From Bacilli bacterium (GTDB lineage: Bacteria; Bacillota_I; Bacilli_A; RF39; UBA660): a stretch of 64,000 nt of DNA. Where the stretch lies: NCBI GenBank assembly GCA_017434825.1, contig JAFSGC010000002.1, forward strand, positions 1-64,000, read 5' to 3'. Below, piece by piece: positions 50,264-58,594 of this stretch (position 1 is the stretch's first letter; every line of letters begins with the position of its first letter). The notes beneath the pieces were generated by a model, which saw only the letters and a list, made by a program, of their open reading frames with translations, was not told the origin of the DNA and ran no database searches. The translations under genes were made by a program, and so were the position numbers.

Positions 50264-50578
50264 TTATTGATTATTGTTAGAATCTACAACGGGTGCAGAA
50301 ACAGCAACATCAACTACTGGCGCAACCATTGCTTGTTCTACAGATGTTACACCAGCTGGTTGTTGAACCGGTGCTGCAGCAAAAGCACTAGCATCAACCA
50401 TATCTCCTGCAATTGCAGCATGTGTCGCTTCATATTCTTTTTTCTCTTTTTGTTTATTTAAATACTGTTCACCTAAATAACCAATACATGAACAAATTAA
50501 TATTCCACAAACAATAGATACTCCAATATATAATGGACCATTTAGAACATCTCTAAAAAATGTAATTATAAAATCCAT
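50264..50578 (-). CDS. Small membrane protein with Ala/Val/Pro-rich tail
   Basis: A 104-residue protein (ATG at 50578, AGGGG eight bases upstream). One membrane helix (about residues 14-36, LYIGVSIVCGILICSCIGYL), a charged cytoplasmic stretch KQKEKKEYEATHAAI, then a low-complexity tail (ASAFAAAPVQQPAGV, APVVDVAVSAPVVD). I do not recognise it. It lies upstream of cdaA on the same strand with a 62-base gap, so co-transcription is possible but not shown. The Gly/Ala/Pro-rich tail is similar in style to that of the repeat protein at 37806-38810. Confidence 0.6.
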   Translation of the reverse strand: MDFIITFFRDVLNGPLYIGVSIVCGILICSCIGYLGEQYLNKQKEKKEYEATHAAIAGDMVDASAFAAAPVQQPAGVTSVEQAMVAPVVDVAVSAPVVDSNNNQ

Positions 50579-50655
50579 CAATATCACCCCTATTCTTAAT
50601 AACTATAATAACATTTAATAGAAAATTTATCAACCTTCGAAACTAAAAAACAAAC

Positions 50656-50676
50656 AAAAAAAGACCGAAGTCTTTT
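50656..50676 (-). terminator. Terminator of the DUF378 gene
   Basis: AAAAGAC-CGAA-GTCTTTT (50659-50676); read on the minus strand the loop is UUCG, a very stable tetraloop, followed by a U-run. Confidence 0.87.
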
Positions 50677-50880
50677 CTATTTAGTTGGTTCAATATGATT
50701 AAATAAAATTCCAATATTAACAAGACCACAAACACCAACAAGTGTATAAATAATTCTTGAAAATAAAGTTGCTTCACCAAAAATCATAGCAACCAAATCA
50801 AAGTCTAATAAACCGATTAATCCCCAGTTTACTGCTCCAATTATTGTAATAACTAACAATACTTTTTGTAATGTTTCCAT
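50677..50880 (-). CDS. DUF378 small membrane protein
   Basis: A 67-residue protein starting at the ATG at 50880 behind TAGGAGG. Two transmembrane helices: KVLLVITIIGAVNWGLIGLL and RIIYTLVGVCGLVNIGILF. The GAVNWGLIG motif is the signature of DUF378. The family is widespread and of unknown function. The longer frame to 50985 would overlap the NlpC/P60 gene end and lacks a ribosome binding site, so I reject it. It is probably the last gene of the NlpC/P60 transcript. Confidence 0.88.
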   Translation of the reverse strand: METLQKVLLVITIIGAVNWGLIGLLDFDLVAMIFGEATLFSRIIYTLVGVCGLVNIGILFNHIEPTK

Positions 50881-50933
50881 AATCAATCCTCCTAAATATA
50901 GGATTTCCAAAAACAAACAAAAATATACATAAA

Positions 50934-51899
50934 TTATGATAATCTTCTCACTGATACGATATGAACACCAGTATAACTTCCCCAACTATCTACTTTATTA
51001 ACAACAACACCATCACGTGGATTAGATGCATGAATCATTAAACCATTTCCCACATAAATAGCAGTGTGTGTAATATTATTTCTTCCATAACCCCAAACAA
51101 TAATATCTCCTACTCTTGCATTTTTATAAGAAACTTCATATCCATTATAAAGTTGATCTGTAGCACTGCGTCCAACTTTTAAACCATTTCTAGCATAAAC
51201 ATATTGAACAAATCCACTACAATCGAATCCATTAATACTACTACCACCATAAACATAAGGTTTACCTAATAAAGAATAAGCTGTACTTTTAATTGAATTT
51301 TCTCTACCATGACTAGTAACAACCACATTAAACTTTTTACTAGAAACATTTTCAGCATTATCAACAGCTTTAATCTCAATACTATATTTACCAATCTGAT
51401 TAGTATTAACAGACCCATTAATCGTATAATAATTAGTATCTCCATCAATAATTTCTTCATTCTTTTTAAATGTAAGTTTCCCATCAACATTATCAGTAAC
51501 ACTCTTAATATTACCAAAAACATCAAATGATTTACCAACACTTACATAAACTGTATCTTTTTTTAATTCAATAATAGGCTTAACACTATCTACAACCTTT
51601 ATCGAAACAGGAACATGTTTTTTAACATTACTTTTTTCAATTTCAAATAAAACCACTTGTTCCCCAACTTTATTAGTATTAACATCCTTTATTATTGAAA
51701 CATCCCCTGATACATTGCTAAGCATTGCAATAGAATCATAACTAGAAGTACCAAATTCAACCACCCTATTATCATTAACATCTACTGTAATACTATTAAA
51801 AATAATTTTATTTCTATAAGAATATCCCGCAATACATAATATTACTAAGAATAAAACACTCATTAAAAACTTCAACCTAACGGTCTGCCCCGTTTGCAT
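50934..51899 (-). CDS. NlpC/P60-type peptidoglycan hydrolase with Ig-like domain
   Basis: A 321-residue secreted or anchored wall hydrolase. After an N-terminal membrane segment (about residues 10-28) comes one or two Ig-like domains (DUF5011-type, GDVSIIKDVNTNKVGEQVVL and KSVTDNVDGKLTFKKNEEII), then the NlpC/P60 cysteine peptidase: catalytic Cys in NGFDCSGFVQYVYARNG, His in NITHTAIYVGNGLMIHASNP. It should cut stem peptides (D-Glu to mDAP/Lys bond). GGGAGG precedes the ATG at 51899. Its Ig-like domains resemble those of the first VanY protein, which may direct both to the same wall site. Confidence 0.92.
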   Translation of the reverse strand: MQTGQTVRLKFLMSVLFLVILCIAGYSYRNKIIFNSITVDVNDNRVVEFGTSSYDSIAMLSNVSGDVSIIKDVNTNKVGEQVVLFEIEKSNVKKHVPVSIKVVDSVKPIIELKKDTVYVSVGKSFDVFGNIKSVTDNVDGKLTFKKNEEIIDGDTNYYTINGSVNTNQIGKYSIEIKAVDNAENVSSKKFNVVVTSHGRENSIKSTAYSLLGKPYVYGGSSINGFDCSGFVQYVYARNGLKVGRSATDQLYNGYEVSYKNARVGDIIVWGYGRNNITHTAIYVGNGLMIHASNPRDGVVVNKVDSWGSYTGVHIVSVRRLS

Positions 51900-51924
51900 A
51901 AAATTTCCTCCCTGAATGCCGTAT

Positions 51925-51953
51925 ATTATACCAAATTTAACCAAAAAAGTCAA
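51925..51953 (-). promoter_or_regulatory. Promoter of the NlpC/P60 gene
   Basis: TTGACT (complement of 51948-51953) and TATAAT (complement of 51925-51930), 17-base spacer, 25 bases before the ATG. Confidence 0.8.
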
Positions 51954-52049
51954 AAATCATACTTCTAAAACTAGTATTATTCTGAATTCAAAAATTATAA
52001 TTGGAAAAATTTTCAAAAAAAAATATAATATATTTAAGGAGGAATCAAC

Positions 52050-52502
52050 ATGGTACATTACGAGGGAATATTTTTTGATAAAAAAACTCAAGATTATATT
52101 ATTTCTTTAGACAAGAATAAATTACCTGTATTAAATGATGAAATACATTGTACATTTAAACCAAAACCAACTAATGAAGAATTATTTGATGAACTACTTG
52201 GGCAAGAAATAGAAATAGAACTAATTGGATATGGAAGCGATGGAAAAAACAGCGGTTTTGAAGTAAAAATTCCAGAAAAATATATGAAATATTATATTAA
52301 TTACGAGGAAGAAGATCCAACCAAACTAAAAATCCCACATATCACTACATCTATATCAGAAGATTCAAAAGCATATCTTACGAAAAACTTAAATTTTATT
52401 TCGTTAGATTCACCAATAAAAGTAACAGGAAAATTTGCTTATTGGATAAAAGAGGAAGATGGAACAGAATACTTAACTTATGAAAAACAAAAAAAGTATT
52501 AG
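52050..52502 (+). CDS. 2H phosphoesterase-like protein
   Basis: A 150-residue soluble protein with two H-x-[ST]-x motifs: HCTF at residues 33-36 in DEIHCTFKPKP and HITT at 97-100 in KIPHITTSISEDSK. This spaced pair is the signature of 2H phosphoesterases (ligT / tRNA-ligase phosphodiesterase-like fold), which open cyclic phosphates on RNA or nucleotides. The segment between them (EIELIGYGSDGKNSGFEVKI) is consistent with the sheet of that fold. It stands alone with a strong promoter-like region and a perfect terminator. An RNA repair or cyclic nucleotide role is inferred only; no ligase or kinase partner is adjacent. Confidence 0.6.
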   Translation: MVHYEGIFFDKKTQDYIISLDKNKLPVLNDEIHCTFKPKPTNEELFDELLGQEIEIELIGYGSDGKNSGFEVKIPEKYMKYYINYEEEDPTKLKIPHITTSISEDSKAYLTKNLNFISLDSPIKVTGKFAYWIKEEDGTEYLTYEKQKKY

Positions 52503-52520
52503 GAAACTAATACTTTTTAT
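52491..52520. terminator. Bidirectional terminator between the 2H protein gene and the MFS gene
   Basis: AAAAAGTATTAG (52491-52502) GAAA CTAATACTTTTT (52507-52518): perfect 12-base stem with a tetraloop; it includes the 2H gene stop codon. Confidence 0.88.
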
Positions 52521-53641
52521 ATATCAAAATCTTTTCCTCTAGCCCTCTTAAACTTAACAAAAACACCTGAAAGCATAACTAAAAGCGTAATATAAATCAT
52601 TATTTTCAAGTCTTTTACAAAAAAAAGTAAAACTAAAGTCATTAGCGTTCTAGAAATATTTTGAATTACTTCATAAGCTAAATTATAGTTATAATATTCA
52701 AACTTTTTACTTAAAGCATAAAATTCTTTTGACATTGAAATCTCATGCATTTTTCCCACAATACCTTCAAAGAAAGAAACTATAACAAGTAATATACCAG
52801 TAACATTACATTTCATAAAAAATACTAATACTACCAAAACTAAACTCAAAGTTAAAAAATTCTTTTTACCATTAACTTTCTTACCATAAAAATATGCAAA
52901 TAAAATAGTAGCTAAATTAGTAAATAAAGTTAATAAACCAACTGTTTGAAATGTGTCCTTAACATATAAATATAAAAATAAAGGAAAAATAAGTTTCACT
53001 ACAGTAGTCAATTCATAAGTACCAAATAAAAATATATCCTCTTTTGGAATTTTCTTTAAAGTTTTAAATAAATCAATCTTAATATCATTTTTCTCATGAG
53101 TAAACTTTAATTTGTATAAATAAATTACACTAAATAAGAACAGTACAATAGATATAACAGTTAAAATTTTTAAACTAAAATAATCTAAGAATAATGCCCC
53201 TATATATGATGAAACAATAACACCAATTTGATTTATAATACTTATAATTGAATAAGATTTTGAAATATCATCTTTATGAATAACCTTTAAATTATAATAT
53301 CTTCTCGCAATCCAATATCCCCTTCTATATAAAGCATAGATAAATGCAATCAGTATAATAGAAAAAATACCAATCATTTTAATATTCAGAAGTATCTGTA
53401 ATAAACAAAAAGCAATTATTCCAACTATTGATAAAACTCTATTATCAAACTTTTTAGATAAATAAATACACGGATAATCTAAAAGTAAAGATATAAAATG
53501 AATTAGTAAAAAATAAATCATTATACTAGGCAAATCATATCCTGCTTTATAAAATAATATAGGAATATATAATTCTACTAAATTTCTCGCAAATGTAGAA
53601 AAGAAAACATATAAATTAAAGTTTTTTTGATTACTATCCAT
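52517..53641 (-). CDS. MFS transporter-like membrane protein
   Basis: A 374-residue membrane protein with about 11 hydrophobic segments and short charged loops, in the style of the major facilitator superfamily. The segment RRGYWIARRYYNLKVIHKDD lies where MFS proteins carry a basic loop between helices 4 and 5. GGTGAT precedes the ATG. Substrate not readable. It is divergent from the Nudix gene across a 104-base gap and ends at a terminator shared with the 2H gene. Confidence in the exact family is moderate, as no strong signature motif is seen. Confidence 0.75.
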   Translation of the reverse strand: MDSNQKNFNLYVFFSTFARNLVELYIPILFYKAGYDLPSIMIYFLLIHFISLLLDYPCIYLSKKFDNRVLSIVGIIAFCLLQILLNIKMIGIFSIILIAFIYALYRRGYWIARRYYNLKVIHKDDISKSYSIISIINQIGVIVSSYIGALFLDYFSLKILTVISIVLFLFSVIYLYKLKFTHEKNDIKIDLFKTLKKIPKEDIFLFGTYELTTVVKLIFPLFLYLYVKDTFQTVGLLTLFTNLATILFAYFYGKKVNGKKNFLTLSLVLVVLVFFMKCNVTGILLVIVSFFEGIVGKMHEISMSKEFYALSKKFEYYNYNLAYEVIQNISRTLMTLVLLFFVKDLKIMIYITLLVMLSGVFVKFKRARGKDFDI

Positions 53642-53745
53642 ATTATCACCATAAAAATTATATCACTAAAAGATAAATAAATATTAATAATAAACAAACT
53701 TGACACAAAAATAAACAACTAATTATAATAAAAAAGAGGTGTCCC

Positions 53746-54258
53746 ATGAATATAGTAATAAATAAAAATAACGCACAAATAAATGATGACTGGTCAATAT
53801 TTAGAAAAGTACGTGCAATTATTAAAAATAATGATAAATATGCAATTACTGAAGAAGGAGGCAAAGTCATCTTTCCTGGAGGAAAATGCGATAAAGACGA
53901 AGACTTTGATGATGCAATTATAAGAGAACTAGAAGAAGAAACAGGAATTTCTTTTGAAAAAAACTCATTAGAAAACATATTAACACTAGAAACATATTAT
54001 GAAGACTTTTATAACTACCGAATATCAAAAGAAACGCCACGATATACAATAACAAAATATTATTATGTAGAAACTACATCAGATATAAATAAATCAAATC
54101 AATCCTTAACAACATCTGAAATTAATGAAAACTTTAATATTAAATTTGTTACAAAAGAAGAACTAATAAAATTATTAAATATTGATCATTCATCCTCAGT
54201 AAATGGGAAATTCTTTGATGAAGAAAATAAAGTTATATTAGAAAATATTTTAAAATAA
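53746..54258 (+). CDS. Nudix hydrolase
   Basis: A 170-residue enzyme of the Nudix superfamily, which cleaves nucleoside diphosphates linked to another group. The Nudix box is complete: GGKCDKDEDFDDAIIRELEE followed by ETGI (G-x5-E-x7-R-E-L-x-E-E-x-G-I, about residues 45-68). The N- and C-terminal strands carry the fold but not substrate-specific signatures. GAGGTG precedes the ATG. Substrate unknown; nucleotide pool cleaning is the common role. It is a single-gene unit, divergent from the MFS gene and convergent with the LysR gene. Confidence 0.9.
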   Translation: MNIVINKNNAQINDDWSIFRKVRAIIKNNDKYAITEEGGKVIFPGGKCDKDEDFDDAIIRELEEETGISFEKNSLENILTLETYYEDFYNYRISKETPRYTITKYYYVETTSDINKSNQSLTTSEINENFNIKFVTKEELIKLLNIDHSSSVNGKFFDEENKVILENILK

Positions 54259-54290
54259 AAATACTAGATAACTAGTATTTTATTTTTTTA
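54257..54290. terminator. Bidirectional terminator between the Nudix and LysR genes
   Basis: AAATACTAG (54259-54267) ATAA CTAGTATTT (54272-54280), followed by T-rich sequence; A-rich flank on the other side. Confidence 0.85.
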
Positions 54291-55143
54291 ATAAATTAAT
54301 AAATGCTTTTACTCTATATGTTGGAACACTATTTTTTACTAAAGTATAACCAAATTTTCTCTTTGGCAAACAAACATCATGATTAACTATAAATAAGTTT
54401 TTCCCAAGCTCATTCTTAACATATTCTTCTGTAACAACACCTATTCCCATTCCCGCTTTAACAAGTTCAGTAACTAATCTATGACTAACAACTTCCATAA
54501 AAGGAACATATTTTATATCATTTTTCTTAACATATTCATTAAAACTAGTTCTAGCAACAGATGGTGCAGTTTGTAATATCAAATTACTGTTAAATAAATC
54601 TTCTTTCGATAAAGAAGTTTTTTTATTACTAACAAAAACTTCACCTACTTCTGATATTTCAAAGAATTCTAGGTCTTTATCAACATAATCACCATTACTT
54701 CCAATAACAATATCAACATTACCATTTCTAAGTTCTTTAAGTAATACATCTGTTAATAAATTAACTATTTTAATTTCAACATTAGGATAAAGTTCATGAA
54801 ACCTAGTAATATATGGCATTAAATAATGTTCAGTAACTGAAGTAGAAGCACCAATTCTTAAAACACCTGCTTCTAAGTTTTTTAATGACATTACTTTATT
54901 ATGTCCATTAATAAAATAAGTCATTCCTTCTTTTACATACTTGTATAATTCTTCTCCTTCATCAGTAAGAATTACTCCCTTTTTAGTTCTAACAAACAAA
55001 GTAACTCCTAATTGTCCTTCTAACATTTTAATAGATTGTGTAACAGCAGGTTGACTAATCATTAACTCCTCTGCTCCCTTAGAAATACTTTTATTATTAG
55101 CAACTACATAAAACATTTTGTATAATTCAAAGTTTACATCCAT
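54280..55143 (-). CDS. LysR-family transcriptional regulator
   Basis: A 287-residue LysR-type regulator. The N-terminal winged helix-turn-helix reads FYVVANNKSISKGAEELMIS then QPAVTQSIKMLEGQLGVTLF (about residues 10-50). A periplasmic-binding-like effector domain follows (GASTSVTEHYLMPYITRFHE, NGNVDIVIGSNGDYVDKDLE, GMGIGVVTEEYV). AGGAG precedes the ATG. It is divergent from coaB across a gap of 92 bases, the classic position for a LysR protein to regulate its neighbour and itself. The effector is unknown. Confidence 0.93.
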   Translation of the reverse strand: MDVNFELYKMFYVVANNKSISKGAEELMISQPAVTQSIKMLEGQLGVTLFVRTKKGVILTDEGEELYKYVKEGMTYFINGHNKVMSLKNLEAGVLRIGASTSVTEHYLMPYITRFHELYPNVEIKIVNLLTDVLLKELRNGNVDIVIGSNGDYVDKDLEFFEISEVGEVFVSNKKTSLSKEDLFNSNLILQTAPSVARTSFNEYVKKNDIKYVPFMEVVSHRLVTELVKAGMGIGVVTEEYVKNELGKNLFIVNHDVCLPKRKFGYTLVKNSVPTYRVKAFINLLKK

Positions 55144-55235
55144 ATTATAATTTCTCCTTATATTTAAGATAAGTTATATATATTATACTTATAACACAAA
55201 TACTAGTAAAATACAAATTGAAAGGAGAGATAAAT

Positions 55236-56000
55236 ATGAAAAAAATATTAATCACAGCAGGACCTACAAACGAATATATTGATGAGGTCATGAAAATAAC
55301 AAACATGTCTACTGGTAGACTAGGTATTGAATTAACCAGAAATTTTTTAGAAAGTGGAGAACAAGTTACATTAATTGGAACAAGAAGTGTATTTAGAAGT
55401 GGCTTATTTGAAAAATATCACTTGGCGGGACACAAAAACTTAAGATCAATTCCAATTGAAACTACACAAGATATGTATCTTGCATTAGAGCAAGAATCAA
55501 AAAATGAATATGATTTAGTTATTCACTCTTCAGCAGTAGGAGATTATAAACCAGAATTTTCATTTAGAATGGAAGATTTAGCTAAAGAATTAGTTGAGGC
55601 TATTGCATCTGGACAAACTACAGAAGAAGAAATTTTAAGTATTTTAACTAATCCATCATGTAAAGTTGATGATGATACAAAGATTAGTAGCTATGAACCA
55701 CACCTTACTGTTAAGCTAACATTAACACCAAAACTAATCTCAAACTTAAGAAACTGGTATCCAAATGCAACATTAGTAGGCTTTAAACTTCTAGAAAATG
55801 TCACTAAAGAACATTTATTAGAAGTAGCAAGAAAATTATGTGACAAAAATAATATGGATTATATTATCGCTAATGATTTGGCTGATCTAAGACAAGGTCA
55901 ACATTTATCATTCTTAGTAAATAAAGATGGCTACCAAAACACAGAATTTCATTCTCCTGAAGACATTTATCAAAAAACAAAATCATTTATTCAGAAATAA
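55236..56000 (+). CDS. coaB: Phosphopantothenate--cysteine ligase (CoaB)-like protein
   Basis: A 254-residue CoaB domain protein, which ligates phosphopantothenate to cysteine in coenzyme A synthesis. Signatures are KILITAGPTNEYIDEVMKIT, NMSTGRLGIELTRNFL (nucleotide binding), VIHSSAVGDYKPEF and the C-terminal VGFKLLENVTKEHLL, DYIIANDLADL. It is a stand-alone CoaB, as in Streptococcus, rather than a fused Dfp. I chose the ATG at 55236 with AAAGGAGAG upstream. A divergent LysR gene lies next to it. The CoaC decarboxylase gene is not in the window. Confidence 0.88.
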   Translation: MKKILITAGPTNEYIDEVMKITNMSTGRLGIELTRNFLESGEQVTLIGTRSVFRSGLFEKYHLAGHKNLRSIPIETTQDMYLALEQESKNEYDLVIHSSAVGDYKPEFSFRMEDLAKELVEAIASGQTTEEEILSILTNPSCKVDDDTKISSYEPHLTVKLTLTPKLISNLRNWYPNATLVGFKLLENVTKEHLLEVARKLCDKNNMDYIIANDLADLRQGQHLSFLVNKDGYQNTEFHSPEDIYQKTKSFIQK

Positions 56001-56023
56001 AAGACACATCAGTGTCTTTTTAC
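55999..56023. terminator. Bidirectional terminator after coaB
   Basis: AAAAGACAC (55999-56007) ATCA GTGTCTTTT (56012-56020), with U-runs on both strands between convergent genes. Confidence 0.87.
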
Positions 56024-56481
56024 AACCTATTAATAATTTCCACAGCGTATTCTAATAGTTTATCTAAATCGTTAAATGGTTCTTCATTATAATCAGTCTT
56101 ATATAACCAATCTAAATATTTAGTTTTAGGGGCACCATCTGGTCTACCATAAATAACTTTCTTAGAATGTAACCAATAACCAAACTCTACATTTGTAGAA
56201 AAACCAGGCATATCAGGTAAACTTCTAGGAATCCAAAATAATATAACGGTTGCCTCAGTTAATGCTTCTCTTTCCCAATTAGCTTGATCTACATAATTTG
56301 TTTTAGGAACCCAAGTAGAATATTCCGGAACAAATACTACTCCATCAAACCCAAGTTCTTCTAATTTCTTAACAGCATCAACTCTCCAAGAAGCAACTTT
56401 TTCCTCTCTAGGTGTAGGTCCTGCTAAAAATATTGACTTCTTACCCTTTAATACAACCTCATCAGAAAAATTTACTCTCAT
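56020..56481 (-). CDS. Nucleoside 2-deoxyribosyltransferase-like protein
   Basis: A 153-residue protein of the nucleoside 2-deoxyribosyltransferase-like superfamily. The N-terminal SIFLAGPTPREEKVASWRVD resembles the conserved FLAGP nucleotide-binding segment, and REALTEATVILFWIPRSLPD plus GFSTNVEFGYWLHSKKVIYG carry the acidic residue and the end of the fold. Such proteins exchange or hydrolyse N-glycosidic bonds of (deoxy)nucleosides. It overlaps the P-loop kinase gene by four bases (ATGA), so both are made from one transcript, next to a divergent HAD nucleotidase. A role in nucleotide salvage is inferred from this context. Confidence 0.75.
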   Translation of the reverse strand: MRVNFSDEVVLKGKKSIFLAGPTPREEKVASWRVDAVKKLEELGFDGVVFVPEYSTWVPKTNYVDQANWEREALTEATVILFWIPRSLPDMPGFSTNVEFGYWLHSKKVIYGRPDGAPKTKYLDWLYKTDYNEEPFNDLDKLLEYAVEIINRL

Positions 56482-57041
56482 ATATCCACCTCTTCTACTC
56501 TTTTTAAAAATTCATTTAATCCTAAATACCATTTATATATAGCTTTCTTTCTTTCACTATATTTTATAAAATCCTCATCCAAATAATTTGGATTATTTTT
56601 TTTATATCTTTCTAAGCATCTTTCATAACAAGTATTAACAGATGTCCTCATCACAATAAGTTTTCCTTTTAACTTACTAACATCTTTCATATTTCTAAAT
56701 TGCGCAGAATCAATAACAATAGTTTTTCCACAACCCTCAAAATATTCTAAAATATCTTGGTAATACATATCAAATTCATAAATAAGTTCTGGTAATACAT
56801 CAAATTTTTCTCTAATATGTTCTCCATACTCCCTATTAACACCAGAAGAAGTTTCAAATCTTCCAAAAACCTCATCTGTATCAATTACAATATAATTATC
56901 ATCATTTAAATACTGTTGTGCATAAAAAGACTTACCACTTCCACTTTCTCCAGTCAAATTAATAACTGGATCATTAGAAAAATTTTTAATATATGGTTTC
57001 TTATCAATTACTAAATCAATAAACATTTCCTCATTTGACAT
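56478..57041 (-). CDS. P-loop kinase of unknown substrate
   Basis: A 187-residue P-loop NTPase. The Walker A motif is NLTGESGSGKSFYAQQYL (about residues 28-45), and TIVIDSAQF may supply the Walker B Asp. The layout, with a C-terminal RYKKNNPNYLDEDFIKYSER segment, resembles small-molecule or nucleoside kinases such as those related to shikimate or adenylylsulfate kinase, but no lid motif identifies the substrate. It is coupled to the deoxyribosyltransferase-like gene by an ATGA overlap. GGTGAT precedes its ATG. A nucleoside-phosphorylating role is inferred from the partner. Confidence 0.75.
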   Translation of the reverse strand: MSNEEMFIDLVIDKKPYIKNFSNDPVINLTGESGSGKSFYAQQYLNDDNYIVIDTDEVFGRFETSSGVNREYGEHIREKFDVLPELIYEFDMYYQDILEYFEGCGKTIVIDSAQFRNMKDVSKLKGKLIVMRTSVNTCYERCLERYKKNNPNYLDEDFIKYSERKKAIYKWYLGLNEFLKRVEEVDI

Positions 57042-57107
57042 ATCATCACCTACTTTTATTATATCATATATACTGCTTATGTTATAATTATAATGAGGAG
57101 TGATAAA

Positions 57108-57674
57108 ATGAAGATACTCAATATAGGAATAGATATAGATGATACAATAACAAACACATTTAATTATCTAATGCCTGCTGTAGCAGAATTTTATAATATG
57201 GATTTAGACTACTTAAAAGAAAATAAAATATCATATACAACTCTAACTCCTAAAATGAAAGAACAAGAACTTGAATTTGCCAAAGCAAATTTTGATAAAT
57301 TAATACCTAATACTCCAGTAAAACCAGATGCAGCTGAATACATTAGAAAAATAAAAAAACTAGGACACAAGATAACAATCATAACCGCAAGAAACAATCT
57401 ATTTTATACAGATGCTTATAAAACATCATCTGAATACCTAAAAAATCATGGTATAGAATATGATGAATTAATATGTACCTTTGATAAAGCTGGAATTTGT
57501 AAAGAACAAAATATTGATATATTTATTGACGACTCTATAAATCAATGTAATAGTGTTAAAGAAAAAGGAATTAAAGCACTATTATTTGTTTCCCCAATAA
57601 ATGAATCAAATGAAGAACACCAAAAAGTATATAATTGGGAAGATGTATATAATTACATAGCAAATCATTCATAG
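57108..57674 (+). CDS. HAD-family 5'(3')-deoxyribonucleotidase-like protein
   Basis: A 188-residue HAD hydrolase. The nucleophile motif is IGIDIDDTITNTFNYL (D-x-D-x-T near residue 8-12), motif II is TIITARNNLF, and motif IV lies in DIFIDDSINQC. A short helical cap of about 60 residues lies between motifs I and II. This pattern fits the NT5C/5'-nucleotidase branch. Product: dephosphorylated (deoxy)nucleoside. I chose the ATG at 57108 with GAGGAG upstream. It is divergent from the P-loop kinase gene, and the three genes together suggest nucleotide pool metabolism. Confidence 0.82.
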   Translation: MKILNIGIDIDDTITNTFNYLMPAVAEFYNMDLDYLKENKISYTTLTPKMKEQELEFAKANFDKLIPNTPVKPDAAEYIRKIKKLGHKITIITARNNLFYTDAYKTSSEYLKNHGIEYDELICTFDKAGICKEQNIDIFIDDSINQCNSVKEKGIKALLFVSPINESNEEHQKVYNWEDVYNYIANHS

Positions 57675-57702
57675 AAAAAGAACCAAATGGTTCTTTTTTA
57701 TC
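57675..57702. terminator. Bidirectional terminator after the HAD gene
   Basis: AAAAAGAACC (57675-57684) AAAT GGTTCTTTTT (57689-57698), with U-runs on both strands. Confidence 0.87.
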
Positions 57703-58591
57703 TTCTATAAACTTTAGGACTTTCTTCAACTCTATCTAAAGTAAATTCCTTACTATCTATTCTATTAACATAATCAAAAACACTATTTGCATCTGCAACA
57801 ACATTTCTACCACATACATTTAATTCTTCAATTGTAGGAATAATAATATCATTTTTATCTAAATCTATTACCTTTTTCATTGTTTCTAAATCACTAGGTT
57901 TGCCATAACCTCCAGACCAACTAGATGTAATATCTGGAGTAACCTCAATTAATCTAAAATTAAGTCTTCTAATCCAAGAAGGATGACAAAGAGGAAAATA
58001 CAATTTTTGAATATTCATTCTTTCATTTTCAGCCTTTAAAATAAAGTCACTAAAATGCATCATTGAACCAACAGTCGACATTTCAAACAAATGCAAATCA
58101 ACACTAAATCCCATATTCTCCAAAATCTCAACCATAGATAACACAATTGCACCTCTATTAAAAATTGCCTCTTTAGAAGTATTTCCATAAAAAGATGTAT
58201 TCATATAAACGTTTATTTTCTTACGTATTTCACTTTTTTTATTTAGCATTGATAAAGGATTTCCTTCTAAATAAGCTTTAACATCAGGAACATATCCAAT
58301 ATAATCATTAAATTGTTTATTTCTCTTTTTAGACATTTTTATATACTTCTCTAATTTTAATTTTAATTGAACTAATTTTTCAAAGTCATCGTGATAACCA
58401 TATTTTATTAAATCAATTGCTTCATCAAAAGATCTTGTTTGTGTAAAACTATAACTACCTGATTCACTAGATAGATTATAAAAAGCATCAGATTGAATTG
58501 GAGCATTCTTCAAATAATCAACAAACTCAGAAATAGAATCAAATCTATAATACATTACATCATAACCATTTTTTCGATATGTCTTATACAT
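57698..58591 (-). CDS. VWA-like partner protein of the MoxR-like ATPase
   Basis: A 297-residue soluble protein encoded three bases after the ATPase gene. The N-terminal 100 residues are helical (TRSFDEAIDLIKYGYHDDFE). A central region INVYMNTSFYGNTSKEAIFN, AIVLSMVEILENMGFSVDLHLFE resembles the alternating strands of a von Willebrand factor A fold, but the metal-binding D-x-S-x-S is replaced by N-T-S. The C-terminal part contains SSWSGGYGKPSDLETMKKVI. MoxR-like ATPases typically act with VWA proteins, which supports the pairing. The fold call is only an inference; I cannot name the family. Confidence 0.6.
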   Translation of the reverse strand: MYKTYRKNGYDVMYYRFDSISEFVDYLKNAPIQSDAFYNLSSESGSYSFTQTRSFDEAIDLIKYGYHDDFEKLVQLKLKLEKYIKMSKKRNKQFNDYIGYVPDVKAYLEGNPLSMLNKKSEIRKKINVYMNTSFYGNTSKEAIFNRGAIVLSMVEILENMGFSVDLHLFEMSTVGSMMHFSDFILKAENERMNIQKLYFPLCHPSWIRRLNFRLIEVTPDITSSWSGGYGKPSDLETMKKVIDLDKNDIIIPTIEELNVCGRNVVADANSVFDYVNRIDSKEFTLDRVEESPKVYRR

Positions 58592-58594
58592 AAA

